A stretch of 64,000 bases of DNA from Merdicola sp963557785 (GTDB lineage: Bacteria > Bacillota > Clostridia > TANB77 > CAG-508), in the NCBI GenBank assembly GCA_963557785.1, contig CAUWBF010000003.1, positions 62,001-126,000 of the forward strand, read 5' to 3'. The notes below the pieces were generated by a model. That model had not been told where the DNA came from. It saw only the letters and a list, made by a program, of their open reading frames with translations, and did not search any database. A program made the position numbers and the translations under genes. Of the stretch, positions 7,243 to 14,806 are shown piece by piece (the first letter of the stretch is position 1; every line of letters begins with the position of its first letter).

Positions 7243-7887
7243 CTATTTAATCCAAGATTCGTCACTTGGGTTATTTCTAAATGCAATTAATCTTTCTTTA
7301 TCTTCCTCTTTTATATATCCTTCTTCTGCTGCTACGTCTACTAAAGTATCAAAGTTTGATAAACTTACATTTTTAACATCAGCTTCCTCTAATCTTTCTA
7401 GACTTCTTTTCATATTATATGTAAATATACTTGCAATTCCTAAAACTTCTGCACCTGCATCTCTTAAGATATTTACAACATCTACAACACTACCTCCTGT
7501 AGAAATTAAGTCTTCTACAACTACAACTTTTTGTCCTTTTTCTAATTTTCCTTCTATTAAAACTTTTCTACCATGATCTTTTGCACTTCCTCTTACATAT
7601 CCCATTGGTAAATTTAATATATCTCCTGTTATTGCAGCATGTGCAATTCCTGCTGTACTTGTTCCCATTAATACTTCTGCTTCTGGATATTCTTCTTTTA
7701 TAATTTGAGCTAAACCATTTTCTATTCTTGTTCTAACTTCTGGAAAACTTAATGTTAATCTGTTGTCACAGTAAATTGGACTTTTTATTCCGCTTGCCCA
7801 TGTAAATGGATCATCTGGTCTTAAAAATACTGCTTGTATACTTAATAAATCCTTTGCAATGTTTTTTTCTAACTCTTTCATTTCCAT
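7243..7887 (-). CDS. pyrE: Orotate phosphoribosyltransferase
   Basis: This 214-residue enzyme transfers the phosphoribosyl group of PRPP to orotate, forming OMP. The type I phosphoribosyltransferase PRPP loop is VVVVEDLISTGGSVVD. The substrate region contains YVRGSAKDHGRKVLIEG, in which the family's basic catalytic residues lie. The frame could open seven codons earlier. The ATG at 7885-7887 is preferred because AAAGGAG sits seven bases upstream of it, inside the longer reading. It lies between pyrF and pyrB. Confidence 0.95.
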   Translation of the reverse strand: MEMKELEKNIAKDLLSIQAVFLRPDDPFTWASGIKSPIYCDNRLTLSFPEVRTRIENGLAQIIKEEYPEAEVLMGTSTAGIAHAAITGDILNLPMGYVRGSAKDHGRKVLIEGKLEKGQKVVVVEDLISTGGSVVDVVNILRDAGAEVLGIASIFTYNMKRSLERLEEADVKNVSLSNFDTLVDVAAEEGYIKEEDKERLIAFRNNPSDESWIK

Positions 7888-7929
7888 AATAATTCTCCTT
7901 TTATACATAATTTTAATATATTAATCTAA

Positions 7930-8628
7930 TTAATCACAAAATTCTAGCTTGCACCTATTGTATGCATCTACTGGATTTTCAGCTTTTGTTATAGGTCTTC
8001 CAACAACTATATAATCAGAACCTAATTCTTTTGCTTTTGCAGGAGTTGTTACTCTTACTTGATCTCCTACATCATCTGTAGCAAATCTTACTCCTGGAGT
8101 AATTGTAAGGAATGCATCTCCACAAACTCCTTTTACTTTTCCCGCTTCTAGAGGTGAACATACAACACCATCTAGTCCAGCTTCTTTTGTATTTTTAGCA
8201 TATTGCATTACAACTTCATCAATTGGTCTTTCTATTAGTAACTCTTTTTGCATTCTTTCTTCGCTAGTTGATGTTAACTGTGTAACGCTAATTAATAGTG
8301 GTCTTGTTCCATCCTCTTTTGTTAGTCCTTTTATAGCAGCTTTCATCATATCTATAGTACCTGCTGCGTGAACATTACACATATCTATATCTAATCTTGA
8401 AAGTGATGCCATAGCTTTTTCTACAGTATTTGGTATATCATGTAATTTTAAATCTAAAAATATTTTATGTCCTCTTTTCTTTATTTCTCTAACTATATCT
8501 GGTCCCTCTGCATAAAATAATTCCATTCCTATTTTTAAGAATAATTTTTCATCTTTAAATTGATCTAAGAAATTTAAAGTATCTTGTTTACTTTTAAAAT
8601 CACACGCTATAATTACATCTTTTCCCAT
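7930..8628 (-). CDS. pyrF: Orotidine 5'-phosphate decarboxylase
   Basis: This 232-residue TIM-barrel enzyme decarboxylates OMP to UMP, the last step of the pathway. The catalytic Lys-x-x-x-Asp array appears as FLDLKLHDIPNTVEKA. The N-terminal IIACDFKSK and the C-terminal phosphate-binding ITPGVRFATDDVGDQVRV and DYIVVGRPITKAENP are typical of the shorter bacterial group. It follows pyrD by about 20 bases and precedes pyrE. Confidence 0.96.
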   Translation of the reverse strand: MGKDVIIACDFKSKQDTLNFLDQFKDEKLFLKIGMELFYAEGPDIVREIKKRGHKIFLDLKLHDIPNTVEKAMASLSRLDIDMCNVHAAGTIDMMKAAIKGLTKEDGTRPLLISVTQLTSTSEERMQKELLIERPIDEVVMQYAKNTKEAGLDGVVCSPLEAGKVKGVCGDAFLTITPGVRFATDDVGDQVRVTTPAKAKELGSDYIVVGRPITKAENPVDAYNRCKLEFCD

Positions 8629-8649
8629 TTTTATAATTCCTTTCTATAA

Positions 8650-9567
8650 TTAATGTGCTTTTCCTATAATTTCGCTTAAATTTGTTATTCCATATTTTTT
8701 CATTGCACCTGGAAGATTTTCTATTATTTCTTTACAAGCATATGGATTTTTTAAATTTGCTGCACCAACTTCAACAGCGGTAGCTCCTGCAAGCATCATT
8801 TCTATTACATCTTCTGCTCTTTCAATTCCTCCAACACCTATAATTGGAATATTTACTGCTTCATATACTTGGTATACCATTCTAAGTGCAACTGGGAAAA
8901 TTGCGGGTCCTGAAAATCCTCCCATTTTATTTGCTACTACTGGCTTTTTAGTTTTTAAATTTATTCTCATTCCAAGTAAAGTATTAATTAAAACAATTCC
9001 ATCTGCTCCAGCTTCTTCACATGCTTTTGCAATTTCTACTATATTAGTTACATTTGGTGTAAGTTTTACATATAAAGGTTTTGTTATAACGCTTTTTACT
9101 GCTCTTACAACTTCTCCTGCAGCTTCTGGACTTGTTCCAAATGCCATTCCACCATTATGTACATTTGGGCAACTTATATTAAGTTCGATTATTCCTACTT
9201 GTTCTTCCTTGTCTATTTTTTCACAGCAGTATTTATATTCATCTATTGAAAATCCGCTTATATTTGCAATTACTGGTTTTTTGTAACATCTTCTTAACCT
9301 AGGTAATTCAGATTCTATTACTTTTTCTATTCCAGGATTTTGTAGCCCTATAGAATTTATAAGTCCATCTTTGCATTCTGCAATTCTTGGTAATGGGTTA
9401 CCATATCTTTCGTCTTTTGTAGTTCCTTTAAAAGAAATAGAACCCAATATGTTGATATCATAAAAATCTGCAAATTCATATCCAAATCCGAAAGTACCAC
9501 TAGCTGGTATTACAGGATTATCTAATTTTATTCCACTTAAAGTTACAGATAAATTTTCTTCTACCAT
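8650..9567 (-). CDS. pyrD: Dihydroorotate dehydrogenase, class 1B catalytic subunit
   Basis: This 305-residue FMN enzyme oxidises dihydroorotate to orotate. In class 1B it passes electrons through PyrK to NAD. Features are PVIPASGTFGFGYEF at the FMN site, the active-site cysteine in ELNISCPNVHNGG, and the C-terminal phosphate-binding GVGGIERAEDVIEMMLAGA. Its start overlaps the end of pyrK by seven bases (ATGGTAG), so the two subunits are translationally coupled and probably made in equal amounts. The ribosome site is AAGGAGG. Confidence 0.96.
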   Translation of the reverse strand: MVEENLSVTLSGIKLDNPVIPASGTFGFGYEFADFYDINILGSISFKGTTKDERYGNPLPRIAECKDGLINSIGLQNPGIEKVIESELPRLRRCYKKPVIANISGFSIDEYKYCCEKIDKEEQVGIIELNISCPNVHNGGMAFGTSPEAAGEVVRAVKSVITKPLYVKLTPNVTNIVEIAKACEEAGADGIVLINTLLGMRINLKTKKPVVANKMGGFSGPAIFPVALRMVYQVYEAVNIPIIGVGGIERAEDVIEMMLAGATAVEVGAANLKNPYACKEIIENLPGAMKKYGITNLSEIIGKAH

Positions 9568-10298
9568 ACTATTTCCTCCTTTCTCATTACTGGTCCATCT
9601 TTACAAATTCTTTTATTAACATATTTGGTTTTGCATGTACATCCCATGCATGCTCCAAAACCGCATCCCATACGTTCTTCAAAACTAAATTCTCCATCAC
9701 CTTCAGCTACATCATATACTGCTTTTAACATATTCATTGGTCCACAAGCATAATAGTATGTGTATCCACCTAAATTTTTTATTACATCTGTAACAAAGCC
9801 TTTAGTTTGATAACTTCCGTCAACTGTTGAAATATATACTTCCGCTCCTAAGTTTTTAAATTCTTTTTCATAGAAAACTTCTTCTTTTGAACCAAATCCT
9901 AATACAACAATTGGTTTTGCCCCTAATTTTATAAGTTCTTTGCATAAATTGTACATTGGGGGAGTTCCAACTCCACCTCCTATTAGTAAAGGTCTATCTC
10001 CCGCTTTCTTTACAGAAAATCCATTTCCTAATCCTGTTAAAATATCAAGTTCTTTTCCAACTTGGAAAGTAGACATTTTCTCTGTTCCTTCACCTAAGAT
10101 TTTATATATGATTGTTATAGTTTTATCATCATAATCACAAACTGAAATTGGTCTTCTTAAATAAAATCCGTCTAATTCTATATTGATAAATTGGCCAGGC
10201 CTTTGTATATATTGTGTATCTCCTTCTAATACCATCCTATATACTTTTTCTGCTAATTTTTTATTTTCTCTTATTATATACTTACCTTTTTTATACAT
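9561..10298 (-). CDS. pyrK: Dihydroorotate dehydrogenase, electron transfer subunit
   Basis: This 245-residue protein is the FAD and [2Fe-2S] subunit that carries electrons from PyrD to NAD. The FAD domain has YLRRPISVCDY. The NAD domain has PLLIGGGVGTPPMYNL. The C-terminal cluster ligands appear as GCGFGACMGCTCKT with a further Cys in RICKDGPV. The ATG at 10296-10298 is preferred over an in-frame GTG two codons earlier because GAGGG then has normal spacing. It precedes pyrD with overlapping reading frames. Confidence 0.95.
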   Translation of the reverse strand: MYKKGKYIIRENKKLAEKVYRMVLEGDTQYIQRPGQFINIELDGFYLRRPISVCDYDDKTITIIYKILGEGTEKMSTFQVGKELDILTGLGNGFSVKKAGDRPLLIGGGVGTPPMYNLCKELIKLGAKPIVVLGFGSKEEVFYEKEFKNLGAEVYISTVDGSYQTKGFVTDVIKNLGGYTYYYACGPMNMLKAVYDVAEGDGEFSFEERMGCGFGACMGCTCKTKYVNKRICKDGPVMRKEEIVW

Positions 10299-10321
10299 TT
10301 TCACACCCTCTTATATGTATT

Positions 10322-11587
10322 TTATAGTTCTTCAAAAACTATATTTCCTCCACAAATAGTCATTTTACATTTTCCATATACATTATTCCCATCAAAAGGT
10401 GTTGCTTTTCCTTTTGATACAAATGTATTTGAATCTATATTATAATTTTTCTCTAAATCATATACTGTTAAATCTGCTTTTTCTCCTACTTTAATTTCTG
10501 TTCCTATTCCAAATATTTTTCTTGGATTAGTATTCATCAATTCCAATAGTTTTTCTAAAGTAATTACTCCTGTTTTTACTAAATTTGTATATAGTACTGG
10601 GAATGCTACTTCTAGTCCTACAACTCCCATGCTACTACCTTGCAATCCTTTACTTTTTTCTTCTTCTGAGTGTGGTGCATGATCTGTAATAATCATATCT
10701 ACTGTTCCATCTAATATTCCTGCTATTAATGCTTTTCTATCTTCTTCTGATCTTATCGGTGGATTCATTTTGAATCTTCCGTGTTCTTGTAAATCCATAT
10801 CGTTTAATGTTAAATAGTGAGGTCCTGTTTCGCAAGTAATATTTACTCCTCTTTTCTTAGCTTGTCTTATTATTTCAACACTTTCTTTTGTAGAAATATG
10901 GCATACATGATAATGACATCCTGTTTGAGCTGATAATTCTATATCTCTTTTTATTGGTCCCCATTCACTTTCTGAACAAATTCCTTTATGTCCATACAAT
11001 TTTGCATATTCTCCATCGTGTATGTAACCTCCGTTTAGAAGTGAATTGTCTTCACAATGTGCTACTATTTTTTTATTTAAACTTTTAGCTTGTTTCATTG
11101 CTTCTTTCATCATTTCTTCACTTTGAACACCATGTCCATCATCCGAAAATGCAATTACATAGTCCGCCATTTTTTTTAAGTCTGCAAGTTCTTCACCTTT
11201 TTCACCTTTTGTTATTGTACCATATGGATAAACATTTATTTTTGCATCTTTTTTTATTGCATCTAGTTCTATTTGCAAATTTTCCATACAGTCTGGAGTA
11301 GGTTTTAAATTTGGCATTGCACAAATACTTGTATATCCACCTTTTGCTCCTGCCATACTTCCAGTTTCTATTGTTTCTTTGTATTCAAATCCTGGTTCTC
11401 TTAGGTGAGTGTGAACATCTATAAGTCCTGGAAATAAGTATAATCCTTCTAAATCATATACTTTATCAAATTCTTCTTCATTATTAGCTTCTGAAATTTT
11501 GCTAATAACTCCATTTTTGACTTCTACATTGTTTTTCTCAAACTTTTCATTAGTAAATATTAAAGCATTTTTAAGCAGTATTTTCAT
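10322..11587 (-). CDS. pyrC: Dihydroorotase
   Basis: This 421-residue zinc amidohydrolase cyclises carbamoyl aspartate to dihydroorotate. Metal ligands are visible as DVHTHLREPG near residue 60, the later histidines in VAHCEDNS and YHVCHISTKES, and the catalytic Asp in ITDHAPHSEEEK. The length fits the type I (Bacillus-like) dihydroorotase. It is the first gene of the pyr operon, with AAAGGAGG before the ATG and a good promoter only about 35 bases upstream of the coding sequence. Order: pyrC-pyrK-pyrD-pyrF-pyrE-pyrB-pyrI. carAB and pyrR are not in the window. Confidence 0.96.
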   Translation of the reverse strand: MKILLKNALIFTNEKFEKNNVEVKNGVISKISEANNEEEFDKVYDLEGLYLFPGLIDVHTHLREPGFEYKETIETGSMAGAKGGYTSICAMPNLKPTPDCMENLQIELDAIKKDAKINVYPYGTITKGEKGEELADLKKMADYVIAFSDDGHGVQSEEMMKEAMKQAKSLNKKIVAHCEDNSLLNGGYIHDGEYAKLYGHKGICSESEWGPIKRDIELSAQTGCHYHVCHISTKESVEIIRQAKKRGVNITCETGPHYLTLNDMDLQEHGRFKMNPPIRSEEDRKALIAGILDGTVDMIITDHAPHSEEEKSKGLQGSSMGVVGLEVAFPVLYTNLVKTGVITLEKLLELMNTNPRKIFGIGTEIKVGEKADLTVYDLEKNYNIDSNTFVSKGKATPFDGNNVYGKCKMTICGGNIVFEEL

Positions 11588-11629
11588 ATTAACCTCCTTT
11601 AAGATTTATCAATATTTTTATTTTGGTTC

Positions 11630-11658
11630 ATTATATATAAACATCAAAATTTTATCAA
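11630..11658 (-). promoter_or_regulatory. Promoter of the pyr operon
   Basis: On the minus strand TTGATA (11653-11658) and TATAAT (11630-11635) are 17 bases apart. The expected leader is only about 35 nt and contains no terminator hairpin, so PyrR-type attenuation is not visible in front of pyrC. Confidence 0.75.
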
Positions 11659-11670
11659 TACAAAATTAAA

Positions 11671-11727
11671 TAAAAAAAATACATTCAAATTTTAAGTTAT
11701 ATTACTTAAATTTAAATGTATTTTTTA
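11671..11727 (-). terminator. Terminator of the RelA/SpoT-like gene
   Basis: An AT-rich hairpin (ACATTCAAATTTTAAGT / ACTTAAATTTAAATGT, imperfect) overlaps the stop codon. On the minus strand it is followed by a run of eight T residues. Confidence 0.65.
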
Positions 11728-12242
11728 TTAAAAATTCTGTTTATATTTTCATATGCCATAGAACTTAGCATATTCTTTGTTTTAACATTTAGATTATTAT
11801 TTTTATATATTGAATCATGAACTAATTCTTGTGCTATTTTCATTTTCTCCGTTTTTATTTGGATTTCTAGAGGTATCTCTTTTTCTATCTTACAGTTTAG
11901 ATGTATACTCTGATATCCAAATTTAGGATTTTTTATATAATCTTCTTCTATACTATTTGGAAATACTTTTTGTAAGTCTGCTTCTATTTTATATGCTTCT
12001 TCTATATCTTTAGTAATAATCATTACTCCAAGTAAATCACTTATTTGGTCAGCATACTCAAAATTTCTAATATCCAATTTTTGGATTGCTGAGTCTTCTT
12101 CTTTAATTCTTGTTTTTATATAGACATCTGGATATTTTTTAATAACATTTTCTATATTATTTCTTATCTTTTCATCCAATTTTTCTTGTCTAATATAGTT
12201 TATTTGGTATATTAATTTTTGTTTTTCATTCTCTGTGCACAT
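11712..12242 (-). CDS. Small RelA/SpoT-type (p)ppGpp synthetase-like protein
   Basis: This 176-residue protein holds only a RelA/SpoT synthetase-type domain, with no hydrolase, TGS or ACT parts. Recognisable segments are KTRIKEEDSAIQKL (the basic R-x-K substrate motif), DLLGVMIIT (usually D-x-x-G-x-R), EDYIKNPKFGYQSIHLN (the GYxSxH nucleotide-binding motif) and PLEIQIKTEKM (the E-x-Q-I-R/K-T motif). The usual Arg of the second motif is Met here, so activity is uncertain. A strong AAAGGAGG is present, but 15 bases from the ATG, which is wide spacing. It lies alone between the pyr and infC operons. It may be a small alarmone synthetase or a degenerate relative. Confidence 0.72.
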   Translation of the reverse strand: MCTENEKQKLIYQINYIRQEKLDEKIRNNIENVIKKYPDVYIKTRIKEEDSAIQKLDIRNFEYADQISDLLGVMIITKDIEEAYKIEADLQKVFPNSIEEDYIKNPKFGYQSIHLNCKIEKEIPLEIQIKTEKMKIAQELVHDSIYKNNNLNVKTKNMLSSMAYENINRIFNKKYI

Positions 12243-12316
12243 AATTTTAAGAAATTACCTCCTTTCATATTTATTAATATATTCTGTTTAACTATTTTTG
12301 ATACATTTTTTAATGT

Positions 12317-12350
12317 AAAAAACTAGTTTTCTTTTAGAAAACTAGTTTTG
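12317..12350 (-). terminator. Terminator after rplT
   Basis: The 14-bp arms at 12319-12332 and 12336-12349 (AAAACTAGTTTTCT and its complement) form a perfect stem. It is followed by TTTTTTACATT on the minus strand, closing the infC-rpmI-rplT operon. Confidence 0.85.
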
Positions 12351-12372
12351 TAATTTTATTATTACTTTTAAA

Positions 12373-12723
12373 TTATGCTTTTTTTGCAACTTCAGCTAAT
12401 TCTGCAAAAGCTTTGCTATCTGTTACAGCTAAGTCTGCTAACATTTTTCTATTTATAGAAACATTAGCTTTCTTTAATCCTGCAATCATTTTGCTGTATG
12501 TTAAACCATTTTGTCTTGCAGCAGCATTTATTCTTGCTATCCATAATTTTCTAAAATTACTTTTCTTATCTTTTCTTCCTACGTAAGCATACATTCCTGA
12601 TTTCATAACAGCTTGTTTAGCCATTCTGAATCTATATCCTTTTGCTCCAAAATATCCTTTTGCTTGTTTTAATACTTTTTTATGTTTCTTACGAGTTATT
12701 ATTGCTGTTTTTACTCTTGCCAT
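12373..12723 (-). CDS. rplT: 50S ribosomal protein L20
   Basis: This 116-residue protein is L20, needed for early assembly of the large subunit and, in Firmicutes, a repressor of its own operon through the infC leader. The N-terminus MARVKTAIITRKKHKKVLKQ and the KLWIARINAAARQNGLTYSK core are diagnostic. It is the last gene of infC-rpmI-rplT, 35 bases after rpmI, and is followed by a strong terminator. Confidence 0.98.
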   Translation of the reverse strand: MARVKTAIITRKKHKKVLKQAKGYFGAKGYRFRMAKQAVMKSGMYAYVGRKDKKSNFRKLWIARINAAARQNGLTYSKMIAGLKKANVSINRKMLADLAVTDSKAFAELAEVAKKA

Positions 12724-12758
12724 TTTCTATTTCCCTCCTCTAATTCTAACCTTAACTA

Positions 12759-12959
12759 TTAATTTCCATATGGTAATAATTTTTTGATTCCTGCTTTACA
12801 TGTGTCATCTGCATAAGCATTAACTTTTCTAGACATTTTTTGTCTTTTAGTTTTATTTGCTAATAAGTGTCTTCCATTTGATGTTGTTCTTTTTACTTTT
12901 CCTGTTGCTGTATAAGAATATCTTTTCTTAGCAGCTTTGTTTGTTTTAATTTTTGGCAT
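12759..12959 (-). CDS. rpmI: 50S ribosomal protein L35
   Basis: This 66-residue basic protein is L35. The N-terminal MPKIKTNKAAKKRY and the central GRHLLANKTKRQKM match the family, and the length is normal. It lies 16 bases after infC and before rplT in the usual order, with an AAGGAG ribosome site. Confidence 0.98.
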   Translation of the reverse strand: MPKIKTNKAAKKRYSYTATGKVKRTTSNGRHLLANKTKRQKMSRKVNAYADDTCKAGIKKLLPYGN

Positions 12960-12975
12960 AATAATCTGCTCCTTT

Positions 12976-13491
12976 CTATTTTTCAGCTTTTTTAGCTAGT
13001 ATTGTAAACATATTTCTACCTTCTAATAAAGGTTTCTTTTCAGGTGTTGCTACATCTTCTAAATTCTCTATAAACTTATTTAATACTGCCTCACCCATTT
13101 TAACATTATTTAACTCTCTACCTTTAAATCTTACTGTAATTCTTACTTTACATCCATCTTCGATGAATTTTCTAGCATTTTTTGTTTTAAAGCTAAAGTC
13201 GTGTTCTTCAATGTTAGGTGTTACTCTAATTTCTTTTACTTCTAAAACCTTTTGTTTCTTCTTTGCTTCTTTTTCTTTTTTTGCTTGTTCAAATTTATAT
13301 TTACCATAGTTCATTATTTTACAAACTGGTGGGTTTGCATTTGGTGCAACTAATGCTAAATCTAAATTTTTTTCAGATGCAATATCTAGAGCTTTTTCTA
13401 TAGGCATTGTTCCTAATTGTTCTCCATTTTCAGCAATTAAGTTTACTTCTCTTACTTTGATTTTTTCGTTTATGAGTAATTCTTGTTTTAT
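12976..13491 (-). CDS. infC: Translation initiation factor IF-3, probable AUA start
   Basis: This is IF-3, about 171 residues, which binds the 30S subunit and checks start codons. The N-domain contains VREVNLIAENGEQLGTM, the linker is rich in KEKEAKKKQK, and the C-domain carries VRFKGRELNN. The start is placed at ATA (13489-13491). CGGAGG lies nine bases upstream, and the following I-K-Q-E-L-L-I-N-E aligns with the I-S-K-D-M-M start known from Bacillus. An in-frame ATG ten codons earlier would put the ribosome site inside the gene and begin next to the leader terminator. A non-AUG start agrees with IF-3's known self-regulation through rare start codons. Confidence 0.9.
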   Translation of the reverse strand: MKQELLINEKIKVREVNLIAENGEQLGTMPIEKALDIASEKNLDLALVAPNANPPVCKIMNYGKYKFEQAKKEKEAKKKQKVLEVKEIRVTPNIEEHDFSFKTKNARKFIEDGCKVRITVRFKGRELNNVKMGEAVLNKFIENLEDVATPEKKPLLEGRNMFTILAKKAEK

Positions 13492-13650
13492 GTTAAAGCA
13501 CCTCCGTTTTTTTATTTTCATTTCAAAAAAAATGAATTAACTTTAAAGACAAAGTTAATCCACACCAAATAATTATTCTAATTCTAACTATTTTTTACCT
13601 TTCTATGCATTTATAGATAAGGTGGAAGTGGATGACTTCTTCTTCAACGT
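13492..13650 (-). promoter_or_regulatory. infC leader with attenuator (ribosomal protein L20 leader type)
   Basis: This is the untranslated leader of about 150 nt between the infC promoter and the AUA start. Its 3' part contains a Rho-independent terminator (stem 13537-13544/13551-13558) followed on the minus strand by a T-rich run, placed before the coding region as an attenuator. By position and operon content it corresponds to the L20 leader, in which excess L20 causes early termination. The upstream antiterminator pairing was not resolved by eye. Confidence 0.65.
13525..13560 (-). terminator. Attenuator terminator in the infC leader
   Basis: The stem TTAACTTT/AAAGTTAA with a six-base loop is followed on the minus strand by TTCATTTTTTTT. 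It lies upstream of infC, not after a gene, so it is probably conditional. Confidence 0.75.
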
Positions 13651-13655
13651 AAACA

Positions 13656-13684
13656 ATAATACTATAAATTTATTTCAAAGTCAA
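13656..13684 (-). promoter_or_regulatory. Promoter of infC-rpmI-rplT
   Basis: On the minus strand TTGACT (13679-13684) and TATTAT (13656-13661) are separated by 17 bases. Transcription should start near 13649. It is divergent from the rplM promoter 30 bases away. Confidence 0.75.
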
Positions 13685-13713
13685 TAGTTTTTCCAAATTT
13701 TTCTTAAATTTAC

Positions 13714-13742
13714 TTGACTTTTTTTATGTAATGTATTAGAAT
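13714..13742 (+). promoter_or_regulatory. Promoter of rplM-rpsI
   Basis: TTGACT (13714-13719) and TAGAAT (13737-13742) are 17 bases apart. The predicted start near 13749 gives a leader of about 120 nt before rplM. Confidence 0.75.
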
Positions 13743-13777
13743 TATTATGCTTATATTGTGATATGACTATAAATTTA

Positions 13778-13801
13778 TTAAACTTCTCCCCGGTAGTTTA
13801 A
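13778..13801 (+). promoter_or_regulatory. Hairpin in the rplM leader (possible L13 leader)
   Basis: The arms TTAAACT (13778-13784) and AGTTTAA (13795-13801) enclose a ten-base loop, TCTCCCCGGT, that is GC-rich against an AT-rich background. Its place in the rplM leader fits a ribosomal protein leader such as that described for L13 in Firmicutes. The assignment is inferred from position and not from a matched consensus. Confidence 0.45.
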
Positions 13802-13868
13802 TATTTTGTTAGTTTCATATATATTAAAAAATTTATTAAACAAATTTGAAATGGAGGGTATTTTTACC

Positions 13869-14303
13869 ATGAACAATACAACATATAGTATAAAAGAAAG
13901 TGAAATAGAAAGAAAATGGTATATAATCGATGCAGCAGGAAAACCAGTTGGTAGAATTGCTACTGAAGCAGCTAGATTATTAAGAGGTAAACACAAACCT
14001 ACTTACACACCAAATATGGATGCTGGTGATCACGTAATAGTAATTAACTGTGCTGAAGCAGTATTTACAGGAAAAAAATTAGACCAAAAAATATACAGAA
14101 GTCATTCTGGATACATTGGTGGAATGAAAGAAACTACAGCAAGAGTTATGATGGATAAGAATCCAGAAAAAGCTATGATGCTTGCTATAAAAGGTATGCT
14201 TCCTCATACTTCTTTAGGAGCAAAAATGCTAAAGAAATTAAGAGTATATGCAGGTAGCGAACATGAAAATATGGCACAAAAACCAGAAATATGGAATTTT
14301 TAA
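13869..14303 (+). CDS. rplM: 50S ribosomal protein L13
   Basis: This 144-residue protein is L13, an early-assembly large-subunit protein. Diagnostic parts are RKWYIIDAAGKPVGRIATEAA near the N-terminus, GDHVIVINCAEAVFTGKK, and the GMLPHTSLGAKMLKKLRVYAG segment. A longer frame starts 21 codons earlier. The ATG at 13869-13871 is chosen because GGAGGG lies about ten bases upstream and the N-terminus then matches family length. It is followed 17 bases later by rpsI, the usual pair. Confidence 0.98.
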   Translation: MNNTTYSIKESEIERKWYIIDAAGKPVGRIATEAARLLRGKHKPTYTPNMDAGDHVIVINCAEAVFTGKKLDQKIYRSHSGYIGGMKETTARVMMDKNPEKAMMLAIKGMLPHTSLGAKMLKKLRVYAGSEHENMAQKPEIWNF

Positions 14304-14320
14304 TGAGGAGGAAATTTTAA

Positions 14321-14728
14321 ATGGCAAAGGCAGTATCAGAAAAAATAATGTTCTATGGAACAGGTAGAAGAAAAAATGCAATAGCTAGAGTAAGATTAGT
14401 AGAAGGTAAAGGAAATATTACTATAAACAATAAAGATTTAAATGAATATTTTGGAGTTGAAACTTTAAAAGTTATAGTTAAACAACCTTTAACAGTTACA
14501 AATACTTTAGATAAATATGATGTAATTTGTAAAGTACAAGGTGGAGGCTTCACAGGTCAAGCTGGAGCTATCCGTCATGGTATTTCAAGAGCATTACTAG
14601 AAGCTAACACAGAATACAGACCAGCTTTAAAATCAAACGGATTCTTAACAAGAGATCCAAGAATGAAAGAAAGAAAGAAATACGGTCTTAAAAAAGCTCG
14701 TAAAGCTCCACAATTCTCAAAAAGATAG
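14321..14728 (+). CDS. rpsI: 30S ribosomal protein S9
   Basis: This 135-residue protein is S9, whose C-terminal tail reaches the P-site tRNA. The sequence has YGTGRRKNAIARVRLVEGKG, GGGFTGQAGAIRHGISRALLE, and the C-terminal RKKYGLKKARKAPQFSKR ending in Lys-Arg as expected. The ribosome site is GAGGAGG. It is co-transcribed with rplM and followed by a terminator. Confidence 0.98.
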   Translation: MAKAVSEKIMFYGTGRRKNAIARVRLVEGKGNITINNKDLNEYFGVETLKVIVKQPLTVTNTLDKYDVICKVQGGGFTGQAGAIRHGISRALLEANTEYRPALKSNGFLTRDPRMKERKKYGLKKARKAPQFSKR

Positions 14729-14741
14729 AATTAAAATTTAT

Positions 14742-14776
14742 AAAAACCTTAGAAGGAAAACTTCTAAGGTTTTTTT
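14742..14776 (+). terminator. Terminator of rplM-rpsI
   Basis: The arms AAAAACCTTAGAAG (14742-14755) and CTTCTAAGGTTTTT (14761-14774) form a perfect stem with loop GAAAA, followed by more T residues. Confidence 0.9.
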
Positions 14777-14806
14777 ATTCGTATTTTACATCTTATATCT
14801 ATTCTT

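Noticed and set aside
14353..14553. A minus-strand frame opposite rpsI
   Set aside because: It lies wholly within the ribosomal protein gene and has no independent signal.
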